Source: Hebobacterum sp964559435
GTDB lineage: Bacteria; Armatimonadota; Hebobacteria; Hebobacterales; Hebobacteraceae
NCBI GenBank assembly: GCA_964559435.1
Contig: CAZLHI010000005.1
Location: 62,001-126,000 of the forward strand
Direction of reading: 5' to 3'
DNA length: 64,000 nucleotides
The notes beneath the pieces are model-generated. The model worked only from the letters and a program-made list of their open reading frames with translations. It ran no database searches and was not told where the DNA came from. The translations under genes were made by a program, and so were the position numbers. Below are positions 1 through 8,519 of the stretch, piece by piece; position 1 is the stretch's first letter; each line of letters begins with the position of its first letter.

Positions 1-54
1 TGGTGGTGGCGCGGTAGGTCTTCCGGCTTGCCGGGCTCCCGCGCGCACGGCTGA
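1..54 (+). CDS. trpL: trp operon leader peptide (3' part)
   Basis: The window opens on three consecutive TGG codons, and the frame runs 17 codons (WWWRGRSSGLPGSRAHG) to a TGA at 52-54. A short reading frame with tandem Trp codons, 40 bases ahead of a strong terminator and just upstream of trpE, is the classical design of a trp attenuation leader peptide. Rhizobial trpE leaders also carry a WWW run (known from the family). The start codon and ribosome-binding site are outside the window, so translation of this frame is inferred from the Trp codons and the RNA structure downstream. Confidence 0.75.
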   Translation, partial: WWWRGRSSGLPGSRAHG

Positions 55-111
55 AGTAGACAGCGCAAACCGAATACGCAACAAGCAGCGATCAGACCAG
101 CCCGGTAAGCC
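25..111 (+). promoter_or_regulatory. trp attenuator antiterminator (segments 2 and 3)
   Basis: Bases 25-37 (GGCTTGCCGGGCT) pair with 99-111 (AGCCCGGTAAGCC) over 13 bp with one G-U wobble. The 3' half of this helix is also the 5' arm of the terminator at 94-122, so the two structures exclude each other. A ribosome stalled on the Trp codons at 1-9 would leave 25-37 free to pair and block termination. A ribosome at the stop codon (52-54) would cover or disrupt it. A third helix, 9-14 with 39-44, could shield segment 2 when the leader is not translated. Confidence 0.75.
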
Positions 112-126
112 CGGGCTGGTCTTTTT
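94..126 (+). terminator. trp attenuator (intrinsic terminator)
   Basis: AGACCAGCCCGG (94-105) pairs with CCGGGCTGGTCT (111-122) in a 12 bp perfect stem with a five-base loop, followed directly by a T run and then TTTTCG. It lies 37 bases before the trpE start, with no gene end in view upstream except the leader peptide, so it acts as an attenuator rather than an ordinary gene-end terminator. Confidence 0.85.
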
Positions 127-162
127 CGTTTTCGTGAGATCTCGCAAGCGAGGTGCAAGGCG

Positions 163-1647
163 GTGTACTACCCAAGCAAAACGGAGTTCAAAGAAAAGGC
201 GCGCAACGGCAATCTCATTCCCGTTTGGAAGGAGGTGCTTCTGGACACGGAGACGCCCGTATCCGCGTTCCGCAAGATAGGCAACAGCCAGTACGCCTTC
301 CTGCTGGAAAGTGTGGAAGGCGGCGAGAGCGTCGGGCGGCATTCGTTCCTGGGTTCGGAGCCCTTCGCTGTGTTCACCTCTAAGGCGGATTCGGTCACCG
401 TGATGCGCAACGGCCGGAAGTATACGCGGCGCCTCGAGCAGGGCGAGGACCCATTGCATGCGCTTGAGGCGCTCCTCGCTGAGTACACGTTCGTGCCGGT
501 CGAGGGGCTCCCCAAGTTCTGCGGCGGCGCGGTCGGGTTCATAGGGTACGACGCCGTTCGGTTCTTCGAGAAGCTGCCCGAGCAGACGACGGACGACCTC
601 GCCCTTCCGGATAGCCTGCTCGTGCTGACCGACACCTGCGTGATCTTCGACCACGCCTACCACCGTGGCAAGGTTCTGTCGAACGCCATCGTCAACGGCG
701 ACCCGGACGCTGCCTATGAAGAGGCCGTGCGCAAGATCGATGCCCTCTGCGCGCGGCTCGCGGCCCCGGCGCCTGCTGTTGCCGCTCCCGCCCTACGGCC
801 CAAGGACACAACTCTGAAGACGAACCTGACGCGGGAGGAATACGAGCGGATCGTCGTCGCCGCGAAGGAGTACATCGCGGCCGGGGACATCATCCAGGTT
901 GTCTTGTCGCAGCGGCTCACGCGCGAGGTCGCGGCCAATGCCTTCGACATCTACCGCGCGCTGCGTTCGCTGAACCCTTCGCCGTACATGTACTACCTGA
1001 CCTACGGCGATCTCCGCATCGTGGGCAGCTCTCCCGAGCGGCTCGTCTCCGTGGAGGGCGCCGAGGTGGTCACACGTCCCATCGCGGGCTCCCGACCGCG
1101 CGGCGAGACGGCCGAGGAAGATGAGGCGCTGGCACAGGAGCTGCTGGCCGACGAGAAGGAACGTGCCGAGCACATCATGCTGCTCGACCTGGGCCGCAAC
1201 GATATCGGCCGGGTGTGCCGGTATGGCACCGTGCGCGTCGATGAGCAGATGGTGATCGAGAAGTACTCGCACGTCCAGCACATCGTCTCGAACGTTCGCG
1301 GCGAGCTGAGGGCCGATCGACATCAGTTCGACGTGCTGCGAGCGTGCTTTCCGGCCGGCACCCTCTCGGGCGCGCCGAAGGTGCGCGCGATGGAGATCAT
1401 CGAGGAGCTGGAGCCGACGCGGCGCGGCCCCTATGGGGGCGTCATCGGGTACTTCAGCTTCTCGGGCAACATGGACACGGCCATCACGATCCGCACCATC
1501 GTGTGCACTAACGGCACCGCTCACATACAGGTCGGCGCGGGCATAGTGGCCGACTCCGTGCCGTCTCGGGAGTACGACGAGTGTGTGAAGCTGAAGGGAG
1601 GGGCCCTGCTGCGAGCCATCGAGATGGCCGAGGTGGGACTTGAGTAG
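163..1647 (+). CDS. trpE: anthranilate synthase component I
   Basis: This 494-residue chorismate-utilising enzyme makes anthranilate from chorismate, using ammonia supplied by TrpG. The N-terminal anthranilate synthase domain is followed by the chorismate-binding domain. The latter shows the conserved stretches SSPERLVS, TRPIAGSRPRG, LLDLGRNDIGRV and PAGTLSGAPKVRAMEII, and ends with VGAGIVADSVP. The GTG start at 163 is preceded by a purine-rich GCGAGG/CAAGGCG region and gives the expected N-terminus for a full-length TrpE. It is the first structural gene of the operon behind the Trp-codon attenuator, and its end overlaps trpS by 8 bases. Its length is normal for the family. Confidence 0.95.
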   Translation: MYYPSKTEFKEKARNGNLIPVWKEVLLDTETPVSAFRKIGNSQYAFLLESVEGGESVGRHSFLGSEPFAVFTSKADSVTVMRNGRKYTRRLEQGEDPLHALEALLAEYTFVPVEGLPKFCGGAVGFIGYDAVRFFEKLPEQTTDDLALPDSLLVLTDTCVIFDHAYHRGKVLSNAIVNGDPDAAYEEAVRKIDALCARLAAPAPAVAAPALRPKDTTLKTNLTREEYERIVVAAKEYIAAGDIIQVVLSQRLTREVAANAFDIYRALRSLNPSPYMYYLTYGDLRIVGSSPERLVSVEGAEVVTRPIAGSRPRGETAEEDEALAQELLADEKERAEHIMLLDLGRNDIGRVCRYGTVRVDEQMVIEKYSHVQHIVSNVRGELRADRHQFDVLRACFPAGTLSGAPKVRAMEIIEELEPTRRGPYGGVIGYFSFSGNMDTAITIRTIVCTNGTAHIQVGAGIVADSVPSREYDECVKLKGGALLRAIEMAEVGLE

Positions 1648-2695
1648 GAACAAGGAGCCTAGACGGAAAGTGATCTTAACAGGCGACAGGCCGACGGGGC
1701 CGCTCCATCTCGGCCACTACACGGGCGCGCTGGCCAGCCGCGTGCGGCTGCAGTCGCAGTGCCGCACGTACATCCTGATCGCGGATCTCCAGGCGCTCAC
1801 GGACAACGCGGATCGGCCGGAGCCGGTTGCTCGCGCAGTGTGGGATGTGCTCCTCGACAATCTGGCCGTCGGCCTCGATCCGGAGCAGGTGACGTTTGTC
1901 CTCCAGTCGGGCGTGCCCGAGCTTGCGGAGCTCGCGCAGCTCTACCTCAACCTCGTGACGCTCGCGCGTCTCAGGCGCAATCCCACCGTGAAAGACCAGA
2001 TGCGCCAGAAGGGCTACGGCGCAAATGTGCCGGCCGGATTCCTCTGCTATCCGGTGAGCCAGGCGGCCGACATCACGGGATTTCAGGCCGATCTCGTGCC
2101 CGTCGGAGAGGACCAACTCCCGGTGGTCGAGCAGACGCGGGAGATCGTCCGGCGGTTCAACTCCATCTACGGCGATACGCTCGTGATGCCCGAGGCCATG
2201 ACGCCGACCTTCGGCGCCCGCCTGCCGGGTACAGATGGCAGCTCGAAGATGGCAGCCTCTCTCGGCAACACCATTAACCTGAGCGATCCGCCGGAGGTCG
2301 TGCGGGAGAAAGTGATGAAGATGTACACTGATCCCACGCGGGTGCGGGCCACCGACCCTGGGCATGTCGAGGGCAATCCAGTGTTCGCGCACCTTGACGC
2401 GTTCGATGCGGATGAGCATCGTGTCTCTGACATGAAAGCTGCCTACCGCGCCGGCCGAGTGGGAGATGTTGCCGTGAAGGAACACCTCGCAGAGGTGCTT
2501 CTGGATTTCTTAGAGCCGATCCGCGAGCGGCGAACGCGGTGGGAGCAGCGGCGCGAACAGATGCGAGCGATTCTCTTGTCGGGCACGGCTCGGGGATGTC
2601 AGGTGGTCGCGGGGACGCTGCGCAAGGCGCTTGCCGCTGTTGGGCTTCCCGCGGTGGCCGACATGCCGGCTGTGTCAATCTCGGAGGTGCTGTGA
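1640..2695 (+). CDS. trpS: tryptophanyl-tRNA synthetase inside the trp operon
   Basis: This 351-residue class I aminoacyl-tRNA synthetase charges tRNA-Trp. The HIGH signature appears as PLHLGH at residues 21-26. The substrate-site motifs FLCYPVSQAADI and LVPVGEDQLP are typical of bacterial TrpRS. At the KMSKS loop it reads SSKMAAS (residues 201-207), so the second, catalytically important lysine is replaced by alanine. The TTG start overlaps the 3' end of trpE by 8 bases, and the stop overlaps the trpG start, so the gene is translationally coupled within the operon. trpS is normally not between trpE and trpG. It may be an operon-linked second TrpRS or one with a regulatory bias; activity cannot be judged from sequence alone. 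Confidence 0.9.
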   Translation: MSRNKEPRRKVILTGDRPTGPLHLGHYTGALASRVRLQSQCRTYILIADLQALTDNADRPEPVARAVWDVLLDNLAVGLDPEQVTFVLQSGVPELAELAQLYLNLVTLARLRRNPTVKDQMRQKGYGANVPAGFLCYPVSQAADITGFQADLVPVGEDQLPVVEQTREIVRRFNSIYGDTLVMPEAMTPTFGARLPGTDGSSKMAASLGNTINLSDPPEVVREKVMKMYTDPTRVRATDPGHVEGNPVFAHLDAFDADEHRVSDMKAAYRAGRVGDVAVKEHLAEVLLDFLEPIRERRTRWEQRREQMRAILLSGTARGCQVVAGTLRKALAAVGLPAVADMPAVSISEVL

Positions 2696-3258
2696 TGTTG
2701 GTGATGATAGACAACTACGATTCCTTCACGTACAACCTCGTTCAATACCTGGGCGAGCTTGGTCAGACGATCAAGGTCTACCGGAACGATCAGGTCACTG
2801 TTGACGAAGTGGAGGAGCAGAAGCCCGGGCGCATCGTGATATCGCCGGGGCCGTGTACCCCCGGCGAGGCCGGGATTTCGAACGAGATCCTCCGACGTTT
2901 CGCGGGCACGGTTCCGATTCTGGGAGTGTGTCTTGGCCATCAGTGCATCGGGCATGTGTTCGGTGGCGAGGTCGTCCGGGCGCCGCGTCTGATGCACGGG
3001 AAGACATCGATGATCCAGCACGACGGCAAGACGATCTTCAGCGGATTGCCCAATCCATTTGAGGCGACGCGATATCACTCCCTGATCATCAAGCGGGAGA
3101 CCCTTCCGGACTGCCTCGAGATCACAGCAGAGACCGACCAAGAGGAGATAATGGGGGTGCGGCACAAACATCATGCTGTTGAGGGGGTGCAGTTTCACCC
3201 GGAGTCGATCCTCACCCAGGTCGGGAAGGATCTGCTTCGGAACTTCCTGGCTCTCTGA
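2695..3258 (+). CDS. trpG: anthranilate synthase component II (glutamine amidotransferase)
   Basis: This 187-residue class I glutamine amidotransferase releases ammonia from glutamine for TrpE. The nucleophile Cys lies in GVCLGHQCIG and the His-Glu pair in VQFHPES. MIDNYDSFTYNLVQYLG is the classic TrpG/PabA N-terminus. The start is the ATG at 2695, which overlaps the trpS stop (TGATG) and has CGGAGGTG as its ribosome-binding site; a longer upstream reading frame in the same phase is not needed. As in many bacteria, the same protein could also serve aminodeoxychorismate synthase, since no separate pabA is seen here. Confidence 0.95.
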   Translation: MLVMIDNYDSFTYNLVQYLGELGQTIKVYRNDQVTVDEVEEQKPGRIVISPGPCTPGEAGISNEILRRFAGTVPILGVCLGHQCIGHVFGGEVVRAPRLMHGKTSMIQHDGKTIFSGLPNPFEATRYHSLIIKRETLPDCLEITAETDQEEIMGVRHKHHAVEGVQFHPESILTQVGKDLLRNFLAL

Positions 3259-3274
3259 GAGAAGGGGGAGGACG

Positions 3275-4279
3275 ATGATTGCTGACGCCATTCGCAAGGC
3301 TGCAGAGGGGTGCAATCTGACGAGTGAAGAAGCGAACGCGGCGATGACCGCCATCATGTCCGGCGAGGCCAGCCCGGTTCAAATAGGGGCCTTCCTCGTG
3401 GCGATGCGCATGAAGGGCGAGACCGTCGAAGAGGTCACCGAGTTCGCTCGCGTCATGCGCCAACACGTCCGCGGGGTGAAAGCCACCAGACGACCGCTCG
3501 TCGATACGTGCGGAACGGGAGGCGATGCGATCAAGACCTTCAATGTGTCCACCGCGGCGGCCTTCGTGGCGGCCGGCGCGGGCGTAGCCGTCGCCAAGCA
3601 CGGCAACCGTTCGGTGACGAGCAAGTGCGGCAGCGCCGATGTGCTGGAGGCGCTCGGGGTTCGCTTCGATCTCACGCCGGAGGAGGCGGCGAAGGCGATC
3701 GACGAGGTCGGGATCGGCTTCATGTTCGCACCCTCCTACCATCCTGCGATGAAGCACGCAATGCCTGTCCGGAGAGAGCTGGGGCTGCGCACCGTGTTCA
3801 ACATGCTGGGGCCGCTGACGAACCCGGCGGGAGCCCAGGCCCAGGTGCTGGGAGTGTATTCGCCGGAGCTGACGGAGCTGCACGCCGGAGTCCTCCAGAA
3901 TCTCGGGGCGACGCGGGCATTTGTGGTCCATGGAGCTGGCGGCCTCGACGAGCTGTCCACCTTGGGCGAGACTCGTGTGACCGAACTCCGGGACGGGGCT
4001 TTGAAGACCTATGATGTTCTGCCGGAGGACGTAGGAATGGCGCGCGCATCCGGGCCGGAGGCCATCCAGGGAGCGACGCCGGAGGAGAATGCGCGCCTCC
4101 TCACCGAGATACTCAATGGCAAACAGGGGGCAGCACGAGATATCGTCGTGCTGAATGCGGCCGCGGCCGTCGCAGCCGCCGGTCTGGCAGGCAGCATAGA
4201 AGAGGGCGTCGCGGTGGCGATTGAGTCCATAGACTCCGGCGCCGCCGCCGAGAAGCTGCAACAGCTTCAGGCCCTCTAA
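3275..4279 (+). CDS. trpD: anthranilate phosphoribosyltransferase
   Basis: This 334-residue enzyme transfers the phosphoribosyl group of PRPP to anthranilate, the second committed step of tryptophan synthesis. Diagnostic motifs are VDTCGTGGDAIKTFNVST (PRPP-binding glycine loop), KHGNRSVTSKCGSADVLEALG and NMLGPLTNPA. The ATG at 3275 has GGGGGAGG just upstream and gives the standard N-terminus, so the extra 34 codons open upstream are not used. It follows trpG by 16 bases and precedes trpC by 13 bases. Length and motifs are normal. Confidence 0.95.
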   Translation: MIADAIRKAAEGCNLTSEEANAAMTAIMSGEASPVQIGAFLVAMRMKGETVEEVTEFARVMRQHVRGVKATRRPLVDTCGTGGDAIKTFNVSTAAAFVAAGAGVAVAKHGNRSVTSKCGSADVLEALGVRFDLTPEEAAKAIDEVGIGFMFAPSYHPAMKHAMPVRRELGLRTVFNMLGPLTNPAGAQAQVLGVYSPELTELHAGVLQNLGATRAFVVHGAGGLDELSTLGETRVTELRDGALKTYDVLPEDVGMARASGPEAIQGATPEENARLLTEILNGKQGAARDIVVLNAAAAVAAAGLAGSIEEGVAVAIESIDSGAAAEKLQQLQAL

Positions 4280-4292
4280 AGTTACAGGCGAT

Positions 4293-5063
4293 ATGGTTCT
4301 CGACGAGATACTGGAGCACAAGCGGTTGGAGATCGCCGCCCTTCGCCCGTTGTGCGAGAGCTGGTCGCCGCCGGCTGTCCCTCCTCCGCGCAGAGACTTC
4401 GCGGCCGCTCTGCGGCGCAACGGAGTCTCTCTCATTGCGGAGTTCAAGAGGCGGTCGCCTTCGCGGGGCGATATCAATCGTGGGGCGGATCCGGGGGCAA
4501 TGGTGCGAGCCTACGCGAGCGCAGGGGCAGCGGCACTCTCGGTGCTCACGGACAGTCGATTCTTCGGCGGAAGCATGGACGACTTGCTGGCCGCCCGTGG
4601 CGCAGCTGAACTTCCGGTCCTCCGGAAGGACTTCATCATCGACCCGTGCCAGGTCGCCGAGTCGTCCCCGGCAGACGGCCCGGATTGCCTGCTGCTGATC
4701 GCGGCCGCGCTGGACGCAAGCCAGCTCCGCTCGCTCCGCGAGCTGACCGCCCGCTGCGGGCAGGCGGCGCTCGTCGAAGTGCACAACGAGGAGGAGCTGG
4801 ATCGGGCTCTGGACAGCGGGGCCGAGATGGTCGGGATCAACAACCGTGACTTGAAGACGTTTGAAGTCTCGCTGGACACGACGCTGTCGCTGCGGCCTCG
4901 CGTGCCGACCGGGATCCCGGTGGTGTCGGAGAGCGGGGTCCACACGGCCGATGAGGTCCGCCGCCTGGGCGACGCGGGCGTGGACGCAATCCTCGTGGGG
5001 GAAGCATTGATGGCGGCCGATGATCCCGCGCGGAAGATCGAGGAGCTGATGGGGGCGGCATGA
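4293..5063 (+). CDS. trpC: indole-3-glycerol-phosphate synthase
   Basis: This 256-residue TIM-barrel enzyme closes the indole ring from carboxyphenylamino-deoxyribulose phosphate. Recognised by LIAEFKRRSPSRG near the N-terminus (catalytic Lys and phosphate contact), VLRKDFIIDPCQV, LVEVHNEEELDRAL and GINNRDLKTFEV, and by SESGVHTADEV with VGEALM at the C-terminal phosphate site. The start is ATG 4293. The stop overlaps the trpF start by 4 bases (ATGA). It is a standalone TrpC, not the TrpC-TrpF fusion of enteric bacteria. Confidence 0.95.
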   Translation: MVLDEILEHKRLEIAALRPLCESWSPPAVPPPRRDFAAALRRNGVSLIAEFKRRSPSRGDINRGADPGAMVRAYASAGAAALSVLTDSRFFGGSMDDLLAARGAAELPVLRKDFIIDPCQVAESSPADGPDCLLLIAAALDASQLRSLRELTARCGQAALVEVHNEEELDRALDSGAEMVGINNRDLKTFEVSLDTTLSLRPRVPTGIPVVSESGVHTADEVRRLGDAGVDAILVGEALMAADDPARKIEELMGAA

Positions 5064-5692
5064 CGCGAATCAAGATCTGCGGGATCGCTCGCAGGGAGGA
5101 CGCGCGGCACGCGGCGGAGTGCGGGGCGGACGCAATCGGATTCGTGTTCGCCGAAAGCCCGCGTCACGTGTCTCCCGAGCAGGCGGGAGAGATCATGTCG
5201 GCCGTCGGTCCCTTTCTGACCGGCGTTGGCGTGTTCGTCGATAGCACCGTCAAGGAGGTGCGAAGCGCCCTGCGATCCAGCTTCTGCACGGTTGCCCAAC
5301 TCCACGGCGGCGAGCCGGCGGACTTCATAGAAGCGCTTTCTCCCTACTCGGTGGTAAAGGCAATTCGAGTGCGCGGCGCGCTTGACGAGACCATGGTCCG
5401 GCGGTATAAGAAGGCTGCAGCGATTCTGCTGGACACCCATGTGGCAGACCGAGCGGGGGGGACAGGAAGGCGCTTCAGTCCGGCGGTAGCTGCTGGCCTG
5501 GTGAAGGAGGGTTGGCGCGTGATAGTGGCGGGAGGGCTGACGCCTGACAACGTTGGCGAGGTAGTTGCGGCTGTCCGGCCGTATGGTGTCGACGTGAGCA
5601 CGGGTGTGGAGGCGACCCCGGGCAAGAAGGACCCGCAGAAGGTGGCTGAGTTCATCGCGGCCGTGCGGGCGGCCGATCGCGGGGCCGGCTGA
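5060..5692 (+). CDS. trpF: phosphoribosylanthranilate isomerase
   Basis: This 210-residue TIM-barrel enzyme carries out the Amadori rearrangement of phosphoribosylanthranilate. The N-terminus RIKICGIARREDA contains the catalytic Cys of the KICG motif. GADAIGFVFAESPRHVSPE, VAQLHG and LDTH (general-acid Asp region) follow, and the C-terminal GGLTPDNVGE and GVDVSTGVEATPGKKD form the phosphate site. It overlaps trpC by 4 bases and is directly followed by trpB, indicating translational coupling. Nothing unusual is seen. Confidence 0.95.
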   Translation: MTRIKICGIARREDARHAAECGADAIGFVFAESPRHVSPEQAGEIMSAVGPFLTGVGVFVDSTVKEVRSALRSSFCTVAQLHGGEPADFIEALSPYSVVKAIRVRGALDETMVRRYKKAAAILLDTHVADRAGGTGRRFSPAVAAGLVKEGWRVIVAGGLTPDNVGEVVAAVRPYGVDVSTGVEATPGKKDPQKVAEFIAAVRAADRGAG

Positions 5693-5693
5693 G

Positions 5694-6902
5694 ATGGGAG
5701 CGCACTCGCAGCAGTGGTCGGCCCTCGAAGGATCGCATTTCGGCCGCTTCGGCGGCATCTTCGTTCCCGAGACCATCATGCCGCCGCTCCTCGAAGTGGC
5801 GGAGGCCTATGAGGCCGCGCGCCGCGATCCCGGGTTCGGGGAAGAGATGAACGCCCTTCTTCGAGATTACGTTGGGCGGCCCACGCCGCTGTACTTCTGC
5901 CGCCGCCTCACCGAGCACAGTGGCGGAGCGAAGATCTACCTGAAGCGCGAAGACCTCTGCCATACCGGATCGCACAAGTTGAACAATGCAACCGGGCAGG
6001 CGCTGCTTGCCCAGAGGATGGGGCGCAGTCGCCTCATGGCCGAGACGGGCGCGGGGCAGCACGGCGTGGCGACCGCGACCGTGGCGGCGCTGTTCGGCAT
6101 GGAATGCGACATCTACATGGGCGAGGAAGACGTTCGGCGACAGGCGCTGAACGTCTATCGAATGCGTTTGCTGGATGCTCGCGTTATCGAGGTGACCTCC
6201 GGCAGCCGTACGCTGAAAGATGCGATCAACGAAGCTTTTCGCGTCTGGATGGCGACGGCCGAGACGACCTACTACTTGTTCGGCACGGCCGCGGGACCTC
6301 ATCCGTATCCCACGATGGTGCGAGACTTCCAGTCGGTCGTGGGTCGCGAGGCCCGCCAGCAGATACTGGAAAAGGAGGGACGTCTTCCCGACTGTCTGAT
6401 CGCATGTGTGGGCGGGGGCAGCAATGCGATCGGGCTGTTCCACCCCTTCCTCGAGGATGACGTTAGGCTTGTCGGCGTCGAGGCCGCTGGGCGAGGTCTG
6501 GCCACCGGAGAGCATGCGGCCTCTCTGACCGCTGGATCGGAAGGGGTGCTCCACGGAGCACGCACGAAGATCCTGCAGACCGTAGAGGGCCAGATTCGCA
6601 CGACGCACTCGGTGGCTGCCGGCCTAGACTACCCCGGGGTCGGGCCGGAGCACGCGCTGCTCCAGGCGACGGGACGAGCCGAGTACGTGGCCGCCACGGA
6701 CGACGAGGCCTTAGATGCCTTCGAGACGCTCAACCGCCTCGAGGGCATCATGCCGGCCCTCGAAAGCGCGCACGCCGTGGCATACGCCATGAAGGAGGCG
6801 GCCGGGCTCCGCCGGCACGCGGTCGTGCTCGTGAACCTATCCGGCCGCGGGGACAAGGATATCAGTGAGGTCCAGCGCGTGCTGGCGAGGCGCGGCCAAT
6901 GA
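5694..6902 (+). CDS. trpB: tryptophan synthase beta chain
   Basis: This 402-residue PLP enzyme condenses indole with serine. The PLP lysine lies in HTGSHKLNNATGQ, and the phosphate cup in CVGGGSNAIG. The catalytic glutamate region is MAETGAGQHGVATAT, and the sequence ends SGRGDKDI. Residues FGRFGGIFVPETIMPPL mark the TrpB1 type, which pairs with a TrpA. ATG 5694 lies one base after the trpF stop and gives the usual N-terminus; 30 further codons open upstream lie inside trpF and are rejected. The end overlaps trpA by 4 bases. Confidence 0.96.
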   Translation: MGAHSQQWSALEGSHFGRFGGIFVPETIMPPLLEVAEAYEAARRDPGFGEEMNALLRDYVGRPTPLYFCRRLTEHSGGAKIYLKREDLCHTGSHKLNNATGQALLAQRMGRSRLMAETGAGQHGVATATVAALFGMECDIYMGEEDVRRQALNVYRMRLLDARVIEVTSGSRTLKDAINEAFRVWMATAETTYYLFGTAAGPHPYPTMVRDFQSVVGREARQQILEKEGRLPDCLIACVGGGSNAIGLFHPFLEDDVRLVGVEAAGRGLATGEHAASLTAGSEGVLHGARTKILQTVEGQIRTTHSVAAGLDYPGVGPEHALLQATGRAEYVAATDDEALDAFETLNRLEGIMPALESAHAVAYAMKEAAGLRRHAVVLVNLSGRGDKDISEVQRVLARRGQ

Positions 6903-7723
6903 GCCGGATCGAGGCCTGCTTTGAGAAGCTCGGACGAGAGAAGCAGGGGGCGCTGATCGTATTCACTGTCGCTGGCCACCCGACCCCCGCACTCAGCTCG
7001 GAGCTTCTTTTGGCGATTGTGGACTCCGGGGCAGACATCGTCGAGCTAGGGATCCCCTTTTCGGATCCCCTGGCGGATGGGCCTGCGATCCAGGCGGCCT
7101 CCCAGCGAGCGCTGGGACAGCAGATGACGCCCGGCCGAGTTCTGGAGTTGGCGGCCGGGCTTCGGGCGGCGCGGGACGTACCCCTCGTATTGATGACGTG
7201 CTATAATCCGATCTGCCAGTTCGGCCTCCAGAAGTTCGCGGCGGACGGCGCCGCGGCGGGAGTGGACGGAATGATCATCACTGACCTGCCGCCGGAGGAG
7301 GCCGACGACTGGACCAGGGTGGCGCGCGAGCGGGGCATCGACACAGTCTTCTTGCTCTCACCCAATAGCCCGGACGCGCGCGTGAAAAAAGTAGTTGATC
7401 TTACGAGTGGTTTTGTGTACTGTGTTTCCCGGATGGGAGTGACGGGCGCGCGCCCGGAACTGCCACCGGACCTGGCGGAGCTTGTGGCCCGTATCCGCCG
7501 GGAGACTGTGAAGCCGATTGCGGTTGGGTTCGGCGTATCTCGACCCGAGCACGTGGCCGAGGTATGTCGGATCGCCAACGGCGCGGTTGTGGGCAGTGCG
7601 GTGGTGTCGCTCATCGACGAGCAGGCGGGACCGGCGGGACTCGCCGAGACGATCGGGGCGTTCGTTCGTGAGCTCAAGGCGGCGACACGAAGCGGGCGCG
7701 TGGCGGAACTCGATCCGCGCTGA
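6899..7723 (+). CDS. trpA: tryptophan synthase alpha chain
   Basis: This 274-residue TIM-barrel subunit cleaves indole-glycerol phosphate and channels indole to TrpB. The two catalytic carboxylates are visible in VELGIPFSDPLADGP and in the Asp of GMIITDLPPEEA. The phosphate site is GFGVSRPEHV and VVGSAVV. The ATG overlaps the trpB stop (ATGA). It is the last trp gene. The following deoC begins 45 bases later with no terminator between, so read-through is likely. Confidence 0.95.
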   Translation: MSRIEACFEKLGREKQGALIVFTVAGHPTPALSSELLLAIVDSGADIVELGIPFSDPLADGPAIQAASQRALGQQMTPGRVLELAAGLRAARDVPLVLMTCYNPICQFGLQKFAADGAAAGVDGMIITDLPPEEADDWTRVARERGIDTVFLLSPNSPDARVKKVVDLTSGFVYCVSRMGVTGARPELPPDLAELVARIRRETVKPIAVGFGVSRPEHVAEVCRIANGAVVGSAVVSLIDEQAGPAGLAETIGAFVRELKAATRSGRVAELDPR

Positions 7724-7768
7724 CGCGTGCGCAGACGTTCGGAGTGGCGGCATTGGAAGGGAAGAATC

Positions 7769-8491
7769 ATGTTCTCGAGAATCGCCCTGGCGAAGATGAT
7801 TGACCACTCAATCCTGCGACCCGATGCTAGCGAGGACGATATACTGCGGTACTGCGACGAGGCCACGGAGTATCACTTCGCCTGTGTCGTTGTGCTGCCG
7901 TATTGGTGCCATGTGGCAGACCGGAGGCTTCGGGGATCGGACGTGAAGGTGGGCACGGTCATCGCTTATCCCTGCGGGGCAGTTCTGACCCAGGTCAAGG
8001 TCTACGAGACTCGCCACGCGATGACCGCAGGTGCAACCGAGATAGATATCGTGGTCAACCTCGGGGCTGTGAAGTCCCACGACTACGTAGCCGTCCAGCG
8101 AGACCTCGAAGAAGTTGTCACCGTTTCAAGTCTCGCCGGCCTCACTGAGGACGGCGATGATATTTTGACGAAGGTGATCATCGAGGTTGGCCTCACGACG
8201 CGAGAAGAGCAGACGCGGGTGTGCCGGATCGCAAAGGCCGTCCGCGCGGACTTCATCAAGACCTGCACCGGACGAGGGCCGCGAGGCGTCACAGTCCAGG
8301 ACGTCAAACACATTCGTCAGGCCGTGGGTCGGGAGATGGGGGTGAAGGCGGCCGGTGGGATCCGCACCATCAAGCAGGCGAGTGCGCTCATAAACGCCGG
8401 CGCCAATCGCATCGGGACGAGCACCGGAGTGGCCATAGTCGAGGCCTACGATCAGTCGCAGGGAGCCGTTACGGAGGAAGTCCTTCGATAA
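7769..8491 (+). CDS. deoC: deoxyribose-phosphate aldolase
   Basis: This 240-residue class I aldolase reversibly splits 2-deoxyribose 5-phosphate into acetaldehyde and glyceraldehyde 3-phosphate. It begins with the DeoC-type IALAKMIDHSILRPDAS. The Schiff-base lysine is in FIKTCTGRGPRGVTV. EIDIVVNLGA and VKAAGGIRT match the conserved active-site strands. ATG 7769 with AAGGGAAG upstream was chosen over an earlier frame opening at 7727. It follows trpA without a terminator but has no role in tryptophan synthesis, so its place is probably incidental co-transcription. Some DeoC-like proteins act on other phosphosugars. Confidence 0.88.
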   Translation: MFSRIALAKMIDHSILRPDASEDDILRYCDEATEYHFACVVVLPYWCHVADRRLRGSDVKVGTVIAYPCGAVLTQVKVYETRHAMTAGATEIDIVVNLGAVKSHDYVAVQRDLEEVVTVSSLAGLTEDGDDILTKVIIEVGLTTREEQTRVCRIAKAVRADFIKTCTGRGPRGVTVQDVKHIRQAVGREMGVKAAGGIRTIKQASALINAGANRIGTSTGVAIVEAYDQSQGAVTEEVLR

Positions 8492-8519
8492 CCTTCCGCT
8501 AAGCGCGGCCTCAGCGCAG

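Noticed and set aside
4511..5779. Long open frame on the minus strand across trpC-trpF (422 codons)
   Set aside because: It is antisense to two certain genes, has no ribosome-binding site and contains low-complexity Arg/Ser/Pro-rich sequence typical of high-GC shadow frames.
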